Source of the DNA: Leishmania martiniquensis
Taxonomy: Eukaryota; Euglenozoa; Kinetoplastea; Trypanosomatida; Trypanosomatidae
Assembly: GCF_017916325.1 (NCBI RefSeq)
Contig: NC_090138.1
Location: forward strand, 191,001-255,000
Reading direction: 5' to 3'
Length of the DNA stretch: 64,000 bases
Part shown: piece by piece, positions 31,576 to 41,496 of the stretch
How the letters are laid out: each line of letters starts with the position of its first letter
How positions within the stretch are numbered: position 1 is the first letter of the stretch
Translations under genes and position numbers: made by a program
Notes under the pieces: model-generated
Database searches by the model: none
The model's input: the letters and a program-made list of their open reading frames with translations, nothing else
What the model was told of the DNA's origin: nothing

Positions 31576-32385
31576 AGAGCGCGACGTGGTAAGAGGAGAG
31601 AGGGGGTAGGAAAGGGGGACGCTGCGCTTGGAAAAGTGTCTGACCGAGGAGGAGAAGGAGGCAGGCAGGCAGGCGTCCTGTACAGCGCAGCGCCACAGCG
31701 GAGACCGCATTTTCCCCTTCTTCCATGCAAACAGGACGTGCTCGTCTCTGTGCATGTATGGGTGGATGTGCTTATCCCTCCCCCCTCCTCCCCAACTCTC
31801 GCCGGCGCCCTGACCCCCATCCCGCTCGCTCACCGCGAGCCAACAAAATCTGCGACCACATCCGACACAAAAAAAAAGTTACCATACCCATGCACAAGGC
31901 GGATCTCAAACTGCTCCTCACCACACACACACACACACTTACACACGCACTGTCATCTCCCATCCTGTTGCCTCTGCTGACTCCGTGATGCGGGTCATTG
32001 TGTGGAGAGAGCGAGGACGAGGGAAGAGGTGGCAAGTGGCGCTAGGGGGAAGCATCAGTGATGCGCGGCGTTCACCGATGGACCGTCGTGTGGCACGTGT
32101 GTGCACCTCTTCCCGAGGCTGGGCATCAGCGTTTTTCTCCTGTCAAACCACCCCAATCACCCTCCACTGCGGCAGCCACCTCGACGACCGCCAGCATCGG
32201 CGTTGTCTGCGGTGCTGCTGCGCCTCCGCTCGCACGCTTGCGTGCACAGAGAGAGACGGAGGAGCGATGGATGGCCTCTTCACTCGCTCGACTGCACTCG
32301 TCTGCTCACCTTTTTCGTCATCTCTGTTGTTGCTCGACAGCTCCGTACTCAACGCTCTCTGTGTGCGCGCCTCTTTGACGGCATC
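31576..32385. other. Intergenic/UTR spacer
   Basis: No gene. CA tract at about 31922-31940 and pyrimidine tracts before the next gene. Confidence 0.65.
32308..32340 (+). promoter_or_regulatory. Putative spliced-leader acceptor for the XRN-like gene
   Basis: A T-rich pyrimidine tract from about 32,308 ends in CGACAG, with AG at 32,339-32,340, giving a 45-nt leader to the ATG at 32,386. The frame is open from 32,101 but has no earlier ATG. Confidence 0.5.
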
Positions 32386-34329
32386 ATGCACTCTGTGACA
32401 CGGGCCTTGTACTACATCGCCAGCGTAAGCGGGGGCAGCAGTGGTGGTAGTGCCCGCAGTGCTGGAGGCAACTACCGCAACACCGCCCAACTTGCGGATG
32501 TGTTTCAGCCTGTGCCGCATCGCACCTCACAGCCCTTCGATCACGTGCTCATCGACCTCTCATCCTTTGCCGCCTCCCTCGGGTACCTCACCCGCGACCT
32601 CGTCGGCCACGAGCGCGACCGGGAGACAGTGCGAAACATTCACCGACAGCTGCAGACGGTAGTGCTGCGTCGCCTTCAAGCGCGCAAGAGCCTCGCTCTA
32701 TTCCTGGACGGCAGCGAGCCGCTCTGGGTGCTGGAGCACCGGCGCCTCTTCCCTGGCCGGCGGTACGACGCTAAGGTGTATCGCAGCTGTGCCTCTCCGA
32801 TGCCGTACCTGCTGGAAGAGAAACTCCGGGGAACGTCGATGGAGCAACGCGTCCCGCCATCGGAGTCTGTCATGAGCGGCCCAGCCACCCCCGGCCTGGC
32901 AGAGGGCAAGATGAGCGCCTACCTGCTGGACCTCGCCACCCGCGTTGTCCAGCCACCGACGTCTCCGCCGCACCTTTGCGCCCTGGTCACGGCGAACGAC
33001 ACTATCTGCCTGGTCGGCGGCCCCGAGCTTGCTTGGATGGGGGTTGGCATGACACCGTTTCACAACATCACGACCGTGACCCTGCAGCAGGGGGAACTGC
33101 GGAGCTGCTCGCTGGAGGGCTCGATGGAGTGGATGCGGCTGGACCATCTGCTGAAGATGGCGCCAGAGCAGGAGAGCAGCGGTGACAGCGGCGCAGCATT
33201 AGAGCTGAGGCAGCGCCTGGCTGCTGTCCGTACGGACCTCGTCCTGCTTCACTTGCTGACCAATGGGCACCCCCACACGGGGATGCCACAGGCGTTGGCG
33301 ACGCCCTTCGCAGACGTGTTGGATGCATACCTGGATATGGAGAAGCACCACGCAGCAGCGCCGCGCACGCCACAGAGCACCCCGCGCTTTCGTAGCGTCT
33401 TGTTCGACGAGGAGCCCATCACCGACGCGCACCTTGAGCGGCCGGCGCTTCGACTGCGCCTAGTGACCCTGCAGCAGCTGCTCGTCCGCGTCGTGAGGAC
33501 ATCGTTGGGAGCCCATGTCAGCCTGCCATCGGGCAACCGCCCCACCCCACACGCGGACACGCTGTTGGAAATGGCGCTGCAGACGCACGGGCTTCTCTGC
33601 TCCGGCGGTGTGCCGTCTCCAGCGTGGAGCCCAACGCCAGACCCGGCCGCTGCCCCGCGTGGCGCCAGCACCGCCGCCACCTTGAACGGCACCGCGCTCC
33701 TAGACAAGTTCCCAAGGCTGTCGGCGGAGATGCTCCTACAGCACGTGACCTACCTTCTCAGTCACGAAGCGAAGCAGCGCACGAGCAGCTCGGCTGCCAC
33801 TGCCGGTGAGGGCAGCGGCGACATGTATCTGAGCCCGCAGCGCACACGGCACTTCGGCCTCACGGGCGTCGAGACACTCCTCCTCAGTGCGACGCAGGCG
33901 GACCAGGTGAACCAAGTCCTCCCCCTCTACGCTCGCGGCCACACGCTTCCCGACGGGGTGGCGAAGGACATCATAGAAACGCGCAACATCCACGAGGCCC
34001 TGCGGAAGACGAAACGGGCAGTCAGCCGGGCGCTGAAGCAGGCCAGTCAGGAGCTGGCCCGCCAACTGAGCAGCGTTGCTGACAGGAACAACAGCAGCGC
34101 CGGCGCGGCTGACAACCATGAACCGCACCCCGCTCTGACCCACCTGCCATCGCACTTGTTCGTGCGTACTGCCGGTGCTCACGGGCCGCCGCCGGGGTGG
34201 GCGTACTACGGCATTCACCTCGGCATCAAGGCAGAGGCCATGAACGTGCGCTACAGCCTCAACGCGGCCGACAAGGCAACGCTGCACATCATCGGCAGCA
34301 ACGGCCGCTGCTCTCGCAGCACCCCCTAA
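32386..34329 (+). CDS. Divergent XRN/PIN-like protein
   Basis: 647 residues. The N-terminal half has the order of elements seen in XRN 5'-3' exoribonucleases and related PIN-like folds: VLIDLSSFAASLGY near 54, LALFLDGSEP near 104-113, then an Arg-rich stretch. Later come VTANDTICLVGGPELAWMG near 203 and RTDLVLLHLLTNGHPH near 282, which sit where XRNs carry an Asp-containing block and the D-F-V-L..N-D motif. Several expected catalytic acidic residues are missing or displaced (TNGHPH instead of GND, for example), so activity is doubtful. The C-terminus ends in a short basic tail. Trypanosomatids have several XRN paralogs (XRNA-XRND); this looks like a more distant relative. The family call is inference from motif order. 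Low-complexity Ser/Gly stretches occur near 30 and 570. Confidence 0.75.
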   Translation: MHSVTRALYYIASVSGGSSGGSARSAGGNYRNTAQLADVFQPVPHRTSQPFDHVLIDLSSFAASLGYLTRDLVGHERDRETVRNIHRQLQTVVLRRLQARKSLALFLDGSEPLWVLEHRRLFPGRRYDAKVYRSCASPMPYLLEEKLRGTSMEQRVPPSESVMSGPATPGLAEGKMSAYLLDLATRVVQPPTSPPHLCALVTANDTICLVGGPELAWMGVGMTPFHNITTVTLQQGELRSCSLEGSMEWMRLDHLLKMAPEQESSGDSGAALELRQRLAAVRTDLVLLHLLTNGHPHTGMPQALATPFADVLDAYLDMEKHHAAAPRTPQSTPRFRSVLFDEEPITDAHLERPALRLRLVTLQQLLVRVVRTSLGAHVSLPSGNRPTPHADTLLEMALQTHGLLCSGGVPSPAWSPTPDPAAAPRGASTAATLNGTALLDKFPRLSAEMLLQHVTYLLSHEAKQRTSSSAATAGEGSGDMYLSPQRTRHFGLTGVETLLLSATQADQVNQVLPLYARGHTLPDGVAKDIIETRNIHEALRKTKRAVSRALKQASQELARQLSSVADRNNSSAGAADNHEPHPALTHLPSHLFVRTAGAHGPPPGWAYYGIHLGIKAEAMNVRYSLNAADKATLHIIGSNGRCSRSTP

Positions 34330-36169
34330 GTGGGGGAGTGGGGAGGGGATGTCTATCACAAGCAGCTGCGGTGCTGGCGGCAGCAACGGTGAAGTCGACG
34401 CCGCAGCAGGGATCCAGGTCGGTTCGCTGTCGGCCCGCAACGACCATGCCGCGCCTCACCTTCCCCACCTCGGTAGAGTGAAGGGCGTCAGCACCAGCGG
34501 CAGCCTCTCCGCGCATGGTGACGTGAAATGCAACGTTCCGCCGCCACGGTGGTGCGCCGACGCCACTGGTTCGGGGAAGGCGTCGGCTGCTGCTCCCCAG
34601 CGCGGTGCGAGCGGCGCACCTCGAAGCACAGCTGCCGGTACGGGCCACATACACTCTGTCGACGCGACAAGACAGTCACTGGCCATCGCCCCCCACCGCA
34701 TGCGTATGCGGATGCGGCGAGACCGGTGTGCCGTGACGTCAGTGCTGTCGGCGATCCCTCCTGGCTTTGTTGGTCGTGGGCATATCGGATGCCGAAGGCG
34801 GCGCCGTACTCAGAGACAGCCGGGAAGAGCGGGGGGTGAAGCAGCTCAATCGACGAGAGGGTCATCGTATGAGGCAAGCGTGATGGTGCGCGTCTGGGGC
34901 TGCCGCGATGGCCGAGCAGAGAGTGGACGCTCGGGAGCAGCTCGCCCAGAAGTGCGCGCCCCACGCTGACAGCCTCGCACGCGCTGATTCGTTGACGGAA
35001 CGATTTTACGCAGCGGTGCTCCCCAACCTCCGCCCCACCCTCCAACGGGCTCGAGTTGAAGGACGCGTGGTCGGGGAGGAGGCCAAGCTCCCAACTGCAC
35101 GCCAACGCTGATGACGGGGTCGCACACGCAGGTGGACAGGCCCTCAGAGGCCGTCCGCAACGACGCCTCCCCCCCACCCCACCCCTCCTCTCCCTCCCCG
35201 GGGAGGGAGAGGGGTATCAGAATCGGCGACGTGGCGGTATGGCGATAGTTGACGGGCTCGCTCAGGACACCGGCACGTGACCCCACCACCACCACCGACG
35301 CGTTGACTTTGCCGTTGTCGCGCTCACCGGCAGCCGCGCACCTCCTCTCTGTGTATCGTGGGGACATGTCTCGAGTGCCTTGCTTTCTTCTATGCTGAGG
35401 AGAGGGCGCCAGTGAGGAGAGTCACGATGAGGCGTGAGCGTACGAGAGAGCGAAACGGCTCACGTCGCTCCTCATCACTGTCGCGGCAGAAGGCGGCTGA
35501 AGACGGCGGTGCAGGAGGAGAGGGGGGGCGTGGGCGGTGGTGGATGAAGGAGAGCGCGGGGCGAGATGAGGTGTGCGTGGAGGGGGTGAGGGGGGATGTG
35601 CATGGTAGCACGAGCGTCAGGTCCTGGGGTGTGTATGCACGTGTGTTTGGCCCTTCACGCACACTCCGCCTCTATCGTCTGCTTTCGTCTCTGCTGCCTC
35701 CTCCCACCGACCCCACTCCTCACTGCTGCGTCGCGAACAGCTGTCAAGGAAAAGGGGGTGGGAGCGTCGAGCATGATAAGTGGTATCTGTTCCATGAGCA
35801 CGTGCAGAGGTGCTGTGTGACACAACACTCGAGAAGAGGGACACACACACACAAACACATCAGCACCAAGACAGGAGGAGGAGAGCGCGACAGATGGTGC
35901 GTGCCTGTCTGGTATGTAGGAAAGGGGGCGGGCATATGAGCTCCTCCCCTCACGTTCGCTGCTCCTCCTTCGTACATGCGCGCACACCTTACCTTCTCTT
36001 CCACCACCACCCCTCCACCCTTCCCTCTACCGGCAGCTAAAGCATTGGTCATAACATCGATCGCGGGCGACGGTGCAACGCAGCCACCGCTGCGAGAGAT
36101 CAGAGCCTCGGCAATAAAACAATTTATCCGCGTGCGCATCTTGGCACGTGCACGCACGAGAGCCCAGAA
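34330..36169. other. Long spacer, no supported gene
   Basis: The region includes a 206-codon ATG frame (34,349-34,969), beginning 20 nt after the previous stop, and a 67-codon frame (34,908-35,111) with plausible amino-acid use (MAEQRVDAREQLAQKC) but no relative I recognise. A long frame on the - strand (35,177-34,488) overlaps both, so frame length alone is not evidence here. 35,150-36,036 is UTR-like, with pyrimidine tracts. Confidence 0.5.
36002..36036 (+). promoter_or_regulatory. Putative spliced-leader acceptor for the YbaB-like gene
   Basis: A C/T-rich tract runs to about 36,030, followed by CGGCAG with AG at 36,035-36,036, about 133 nt before the ATG at 36,170. Confidence 0.45.
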
Positions 36170-37129
36170 ATGTCCTTCCGCTACACCAATCACCTTGTGG
36201 CAACGCTAAAGCACCGCCTCAACCTCGAAGCCGCGCATCGGCAGCTTGTCCGCCAAACCTTCACCGGCACCTGTGACGGCATGGAAGTGACGTGCTCCGC
36301 GTACGGCACCGTGGTAGGGCTGCGGATGCTTGATCCCGCGGTGTGGGAGCCGCACTACCGGGCCGCCGAAGACAGCGGGTCAGAGGCAAACGCAGCAGCC
36401 TCAGCGGCGGCCTCTTCATCGTTACCCTCCTCGTCCTCCTCCGCGCCGAGCACCACGAAGAGGATCGACCTGGTAAAGCTCGCCGCCAGCATCCAGGCGG
36501 CCACGTGGCAAGCGATACAGAAAATTCGGGCTGCGAAAGAGGAGGCGCATAGCCGCTCGCTGCGCCGCAACCCGCAGCTGCTCGCGGAGGCGAGGCTGCG
36601 CGACTGGTACGAGCAAGACGCAAACACACTGCACCCGCGACCATGTGATGGCCTCAAGAACCTCCAAGCAACGGAGTGGATGCAGGCGGTGCGCTTCGGT
36701 GTACCACAGCCGGCGCGACACCTACGCTCCCACGCGGCACATACCGGCGCGATGGACAAAGGTAATGGTGGGAGAGAAGACCCCAAACCTCGCGCGACGA
36801 TCACTGCGCTACGGGACGAGGACTGCGACCCCGCCAACATCCCGATCGGCTCTGCGCATCCGCTTTTCGCGCCTGGTCTACTGCTGCTGGAGCGGGACCC
36901 GAATGCAGCAGAGAGCAGCGGCAGCCGCGTTGATGAGGCGTTTATGCTGAGTGAGCAGCGGAAAGAGATGCGCCGTGACGAAGAGGCCTTCTGGGAACGT
37001 GTCGAGCTCATCCGCCGCAGCCAGCTTGCCGCGATTCCGCAGGGTGGTGCGAAGCGCGGCTACGCGGACATGTCTGCCACGGTGCGGGACAGCATCGAAG
37101 AGAAGGTGCAGCTGCGCTTTACGCAGTGA
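36170..37129 (+). CDS. YbaB/EbfC-like protein, possibly organellar
   Basis: 319 residues. The N-terminal third matches the pattern of the small bacterial nucleoid-associated YbaB/EbfC family: FTGTCDGMEVTCSAYGTVVG, then LRMLDPAVWE, a low-complexity Ala/Ser insertion, and DLVKLAASIQAATWQAIQKI followed by a charged helix. Bacterial YbaB is about 100 residues and reads as a glycine-rich beta hairpin, a beta strand and a long helix. The remaining ~200 residues are kinetoplastid-specific, with an acidic/basic helical C-terminus. The N-terminus (MSFRYTNHLVATLKHRLN) is basic and could target a mitochondrion; a role at kinetoplast DNA is an attractive but untested inference. The start has no nearby competitor. 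Confidence 0.8.
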   Translation: MSFRYTNHLVATLKHRLNLEAAHRQLVRQTFTGTCDGMEVTCSAYGTVVGLRMLDPAVWEPHYRAAEDSGSEANAAASAAASSSLPSSSSSAPSTTKRIDLVKLAASIQAATWQAIQKIRAAKEEAHSRSLRRNPQLLAEARLRDWYEQDANTLHPRPCDGLKNLQATEWMQAVRFGVPQPARHLRSHAAHTGAMDKGNGGREDPKPRATITALRDEDCDPANIPIGSAHPLFAPGLLLLERDPNAAESSGSRVDEAFMLSEQRKEMRRDEEAFWERVELIRRSQLAAIPQGGAKRGYADMSATVRDSIEEKVQLRFTQ

Positions 37130-38033
37130 GAAGGGCGAATGCGTTTGGGTATGTGCACGGCCAGTGCGTGTCTGAGTGCCCCGCCATCGCCGCGCGCGGG
37201 CGTCGTCTGTCGTGAACCGCTGAAGATGAAGAGGGCGACGGTGCCGGGGCGAAGGCCGAGGGGAGGGCAGTCTACGCACGGGGCCGCGTGCGCACCAGCG
37301 CAGAGGTTGGGTGACCTCTTATCTACTCTCTTGCTCCCCCACCACCCTGGCCGGCGTTTCGCCACGTGACTGGCGGCGGCTTCTCCACACACACACACAC
37401 GCCCTCCCCTCTAGTGACACAGTGGGAAGGGGGAGGGCGCAGTCCATGAAGAATATAAAAAAAACGGATGCATGCTGCACATCAACACGTACAACACACG
37501 GCGGCGGGAAGAGGGGGAGGGGGGTGAGCGTGTGGTCCTGGCCAGCAGTCCTCCTGTGCGGATATGCGAGACCCGCGAGTGTGGCACAGCCGCGGCAGAC
37601 TTCGACCCCCTCCCCTGACCGCTTCCCCGTATCCATCGTCGTAAACAGCGCAATCGGAAGGCACGGAAGAGAACGTCCAAGAGAGGCAGACGTCGGAGGC
37701 ATGCCATTCGGGGACGCCCTTGTGCGTGAATACCTCTGTCATGCGGACTGGGAGAGGAAGAGGGAGAGGGCTCACATATGCACAGAGGAACGAAGCGCCT
37801 CCGCGGGCTGTAAGTGGCAGTCCATGACTGCTCTCATGCTGCAATCCTTGACCGCACCGCTCGTCGGCCCTCTTCGGGGCATAAGTGCCTCCATCGCTTC
37901 CCCTCCCCCAACACCCTACCACCGTTGGCTCCTGCCTCCACATTATTCTGTCGTTCCGAACGACTCCACGAACCGTCCTTCCCCCCCCCCACACACACAC
38001 GCACACAGAGAAAGAGACACCTACCTGCCGGCC
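37130..38033. other. Intergenic/UTR spacer
   Basis: The frame of the next gene is open through this stretch, but it contains C-rich and CA-repeat DNA (about 37387-37400 and 37980-38006) and an acceptor-like AG at 38,007-38,008, so it is read as leader and not as coding sequence. Confidence 0.6.
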
Positions 38034-39851
38034 ATGTTACGCCGAACGCTTCGGTGCTGCACCGACGTGCAGCATACGAGTGTGCCATCGTTCATGCAGC
38101 ACCCAGTCGAAATGGCCTTCTATTTCCCTAGGTTCCACCCCCAGACGCACATCAACGCTGCAGGTGTGCCGGAGCTCATCGACGCCGTGGAGCTCATGAC
38201 GCGGCACTCGCGGCGACCTCGTGCGGATACCACTGCATCCACCTCGGCAGCGGCGAGCACCACGTCGCGAGCGCAACCGCCCACTCGGTGGAAAACAACC
38301 GTCTCATCGACCGCGCACCCCACGACAGATGCCTCCGTGACTGAAGCGCGGCGGGACAACACGAAGTCCCTCTTGCTGCTAGAGCGCGGCATTGACATCC
38401 TGAACAGCGTCGGCGGGGTGCGCAGCCCCGCGGTGGCAAACTTGCTCCGCCCCCTCTACGCCGCCCGCTTTGAGCTGCTCAACGGCAGCGAGCACCTGCC
38501 CCGCTCCGAGTACGCGACAGGGCTGCACGTGCACAAGGCCATCCTGCATCAGGCCGCTTCGCTGCTCTACTACAACGACACGTGGGATAAAGCTGACGTG
38601 CACCAGATCGACACGACTTGTGTGTTGGTGGGCCACTTCGTGAAGGCGTTCTGTGCGCTGTTCCCATGCCCCTTTCACCACATCGCCGCTCCAGCTACCA
38701 GTGACGCCACCAGCTCAGCCCAAATGTCGCCAGCGGCACGGGCTGCCGGCTGCGGCGGTGCCACAGCATCATCGTCGCCCCCTGTGCGACGCAAAACTGC
38801 CTTCAACCCGGCCGAGTGGAAGCTGGACGTTGGCGACGCGGGAGAGGGTGCGTGCCTGACCTTGTCTATGGTGCAAGACCGCATCGAAGAGCTGCTGCGC
38901 CTCGCCACCGCGGCGTACGAGAAGCACGGCAGCGCTCACCCGGAACTGCGCTGGCTTCGGCCGAAACTACTGGTGCTGAAAGGGCTCCTCACCATTCCGC
39001 TCACGGGGCACCTCCTGCACGCAGAGCGGTACATCGAAGAGGCGGCCAAGTACGTGGACGCGCGGACGAGGCGCAAGAACCTGCTGCTGGACGGGCTGAA
39101 GGAGCGCGCGCGTGAGCCGGAGCTCGGGCTGTACATGCTACTGCAGGCGGAGATCGCCGCCCGCGCCTTCGACTGGGACCTGACGCCCGGGCAGGTGGAT
39201 GATCGTGTGCTGCAAATGTTTTCCGATGCCGCGGACTACTACGCCGATCCGCCCAATACAACGCTTGACGGGGACGCCATCATGTCGGCGGCCAAGCTTC
39301 CCGAGCAGCGGTTCGAGGCAGAGGCATATACGTGCTGCCTACGCAGCTACGCAGCCTTCTTGCTGGGCGCCCCACGCCCCAAGGCGGCGACCACACGTGA
39401 CTCCCCTGTGTTCCTCTCGAAGCAGCTCTTCTCACTGAACCCCCTGCTCACCGTGGCGACACCGTCTTCACTCTTCTTCAGCGATGCACGGAACGTATCG
39501 GCGTTGCCGCTGGATGTGTGCCGCCGCCGCACTGGCGAGGCCCTTGATCGGGCCCTCAAGCTTAATCGTATGCTCTACCCGGACTTTCGCCAGAACGCAC
39601 CTGCGGCGGCGACTCTCATGACCATGGCGTGCATGTACGCTGACACGCGCGACTACCTGTACGCCACGGGGCTGTTCGAGTCCGCGAACAAGGCCGTGAC
39701 ATACAACTTCGGCGACACCTCGCTCGAGCACGTCTTCCTGCATAAGCTGCGGTACGAGTTCCTTGCTGGTGTCGGGTCGGAGCAGGAGGCCAAGGCGGCC
39801 TCGCACGAGGTGGTGCACCTGCTGAAGCGCATGGACGCGCTGCCATCCTGA
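38034..39851 (+). CDS. Helical hypothetical protein, possibly mitochondrial
   Basis: 605 residues from the ATG just downstream of a poly-C/CA acceptor region. I do not recognise the family. The N-terminus MLRRTLRCC is Arg-rich with no acidic residue, as in short mitochondrial presequences of trypanosomatids. The body is mostly helical, with stretches that resemble TPR-like helical hairpins (LLLLERGIDILNSVGGV; LVLKGLLTIPLTGHLL with YIEEAAKYVDA; TLMTMACMYADTRDYLYATG) and an Ala/Ser-rich insertion around 225-255. No catalytic motif is seen. The longer frame back to 37,311 adds repeat-derived residues and is not accepted. Confidence 0.78.
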   Translation: MLRRTLRCCTDVQHTSVPSFMQHPVEMAFYFPRFHPQTHINAAGVPELIDAVELMTRHSRRPRADTTASTSAAASTTSRAQPPTRWKTTVSSTAHPTTDASVTEARRDNTKSLLLLERGIDILNSVGGVRSPAVANLLRPLYAARFELLNGSEHLPRSEYATGLHVHKAILHQAASLLYYNDTWDKADVHQIDTTCVLVGHFVKAFCALFPCPFHHIAAPATSDATSSAQMSPAARAAGCGGATASSSPPVRRKTAFNPAEWKLDVGDAGEGACLTLSMVQDRIEELLRLATAAYEKHGSAHPELRWLRPKLLVLKGLLTIPLTGHLLHAERYIEEAAKYVDARTRRKNLLLDGLKERAREPELGLYMLLQAEIAARAFDWDLTPGQVDDRVLQMFSDAADYYADPPNTTLDGDAIMSAAKLPEQRFEAEAYTCCLRSYAAFLLGAPRPKAATTRDSPVFLSKQLFSLNPLLTVATPSSLFFSDARNVSALPLDVCRRRTGEALDRALKLNRMLYPDFRQNAPAAATLMTMACMYADTRDYLYATGLFESANKAVTYNFGDTSLEHVFLHKLRYEFLAGVGSEQEAKAASHEVVHLLKRMDALPS

Positions 39852-41496
39852 CGTGGACCACGTGCCGCGGACGCGGACGCGGTGCCGGCGCCAACAGCCC
39901 CAACGGTTAAGAGAGGGAGCGGAGGAGAGGGTCGGAGGAGGTCTCACCTGCCCAGCCCAGCCCACCTCAGAGGCCAGTTCCCCTTCGTTATGCGCTGCTG
40001 CGCCTCGTGCTCTGTGGAGCTGTCCGACAAAAAAAAATAAGGGTGGAAGGGGGGAGGGGGGTCGCCTGCCGTACCCCAAAGGGGGCGCGAGAGGCACCGG
40101 CCCGGCCTCGTGGGATGTGGCTGTGAGGCGGGCGGGAAGGGTTAAGAGGCTGTGGGGCCTTCTTCAGTGACCAAGCTGGAGGGGAATTGCTTTGCCGCGT
40201 GTCCACCAGTGCTCCGTACCGGACGTTCAGGCCTCTGACGGGCCCGGAGAGGAGGAAGGGGAGGGGAAGGTGGTCGTCGTGAGGCTCAGTGTGCTCGGTG
40301 TGAGGTAGGAAGGCGTGGACGCATGGAAGATGACCGGAGTTGACTCCGTCATGTACGCACGCGTACAGTCAGTGACGGTGATGACTTCCTGAAGTTCGCG
40401 ATTTCGTCTCTCATCTCACTCGTCCTCTCGGGCGTCGGTGTCTTGGTCTTGATGTCGACGACACACGCCGCTTCCCCTCCCCCCAATGCATCTCGGACGT
40501 GAGCGCCGTGGAGCCTCTACGACTGGTGAGCGAGGTAAGAGCGCGAGAAGAGGGGGGAAGAGGGGAAGGGAGGGAGGCTGGCGCGCACACACACACACAC
40601 ATTCTTGGCCCATGACGCCTCCTCTACCACCCACCCACTCTCTCCATCCCATCCCTAGTGCGCGCGTACGCGCGACATGACGAGCGGTGGTGATGCCAGC
40701 AATGGGTGAGGTCGGCGCATGACGCCGAGTAGGATCGCCACCCCCTCCGTACGACGCTAAGCCGCTCACTCGACCCTTTTAAACAACGGACAAGGAGGTG
40801 AGAGGCAGCGGTGCGCATCGAGAGAGGGGCAGGAGGAAGGGAGAGACCGCCCCCTTTCATCTCGCTTTCTCTTCAACTCCTCCGCATCTCCACCTCCCCC
40901 CCACGGCCGCACACGCACCGTGCTCACGGCGCCGTCGCCACGCTGGCCTCTGCGAAGATGGGGTGTGTCTGCCCTAACGCAGAGAAGCTGAAAAGCGTCC
41001 TTACATCCCTCTCTCTCTCTGTGTTTATGTGTATGTGTCCCCTCCCCTCCCTTCTCTTCGTCTCTGGGCGTCGCACACACACACACACAAGCGTGAGCAT
41101 CAACTCTTTTGGGTTGCCTCTCCCCCACCTCTCTCTCTCCTGCTGCTGCTGCTTCTGCGCTCACTTCCGCATTACCCACGGTGTTCTGGTTGCTCTGAGG
41201 GTCTGAGACGGCACCTCTCCTGGTCCCTATCCCCCTCGACCGCTCTTCTAAGCCCACCCTGCAGCTCATCTGCGCTCGTCCTCGTGGACTCGCCCATCCC
41301 GACGGGCACTCCCACAGCCGCTCGCTTGCTCGCTCTCTTTGCCTGCGTGCCAGCCCGGCTCTGCCCCGGTGTGTGTGTGGGTGGGTCGGTCGGTCGGTCG
41401 GAGTGTGAGGTTAGAAAGCTTGGTTATCCCCTCCACCACCACCAACCGACAGCGTCCAACTTCGTTCGGCACACCTCCGCCTTCTCCTCGGCCGTG
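39852..41496. other. Long intergenic/UTR spacer
   Basis: No gene supported. GT/CA repeats (about 40584-40602, 41074-41090), CT repeats (41010-41020, 41128-41140) and a candidate acceptor AG at 41,451-41,452 upstream of the transporter ATG at 41,497. The transporter frame is open from 41,029 without an ATG. Confidence 0.6.

Noticed and set aside
34349..34969. 206-codon ATG frame after the XRN-like gene
   Set aside because: No domain, Arg/Ala/Gly-rich, overlapped by an equally long - strand frame; could be UTR. Left as non-coding.
37311..38033. N-terminal extension of the gene at 38,034
   Set aside because: The added residues come from CA and poly-C repeats and lie upstream of the likely spliced-leader acceptor.
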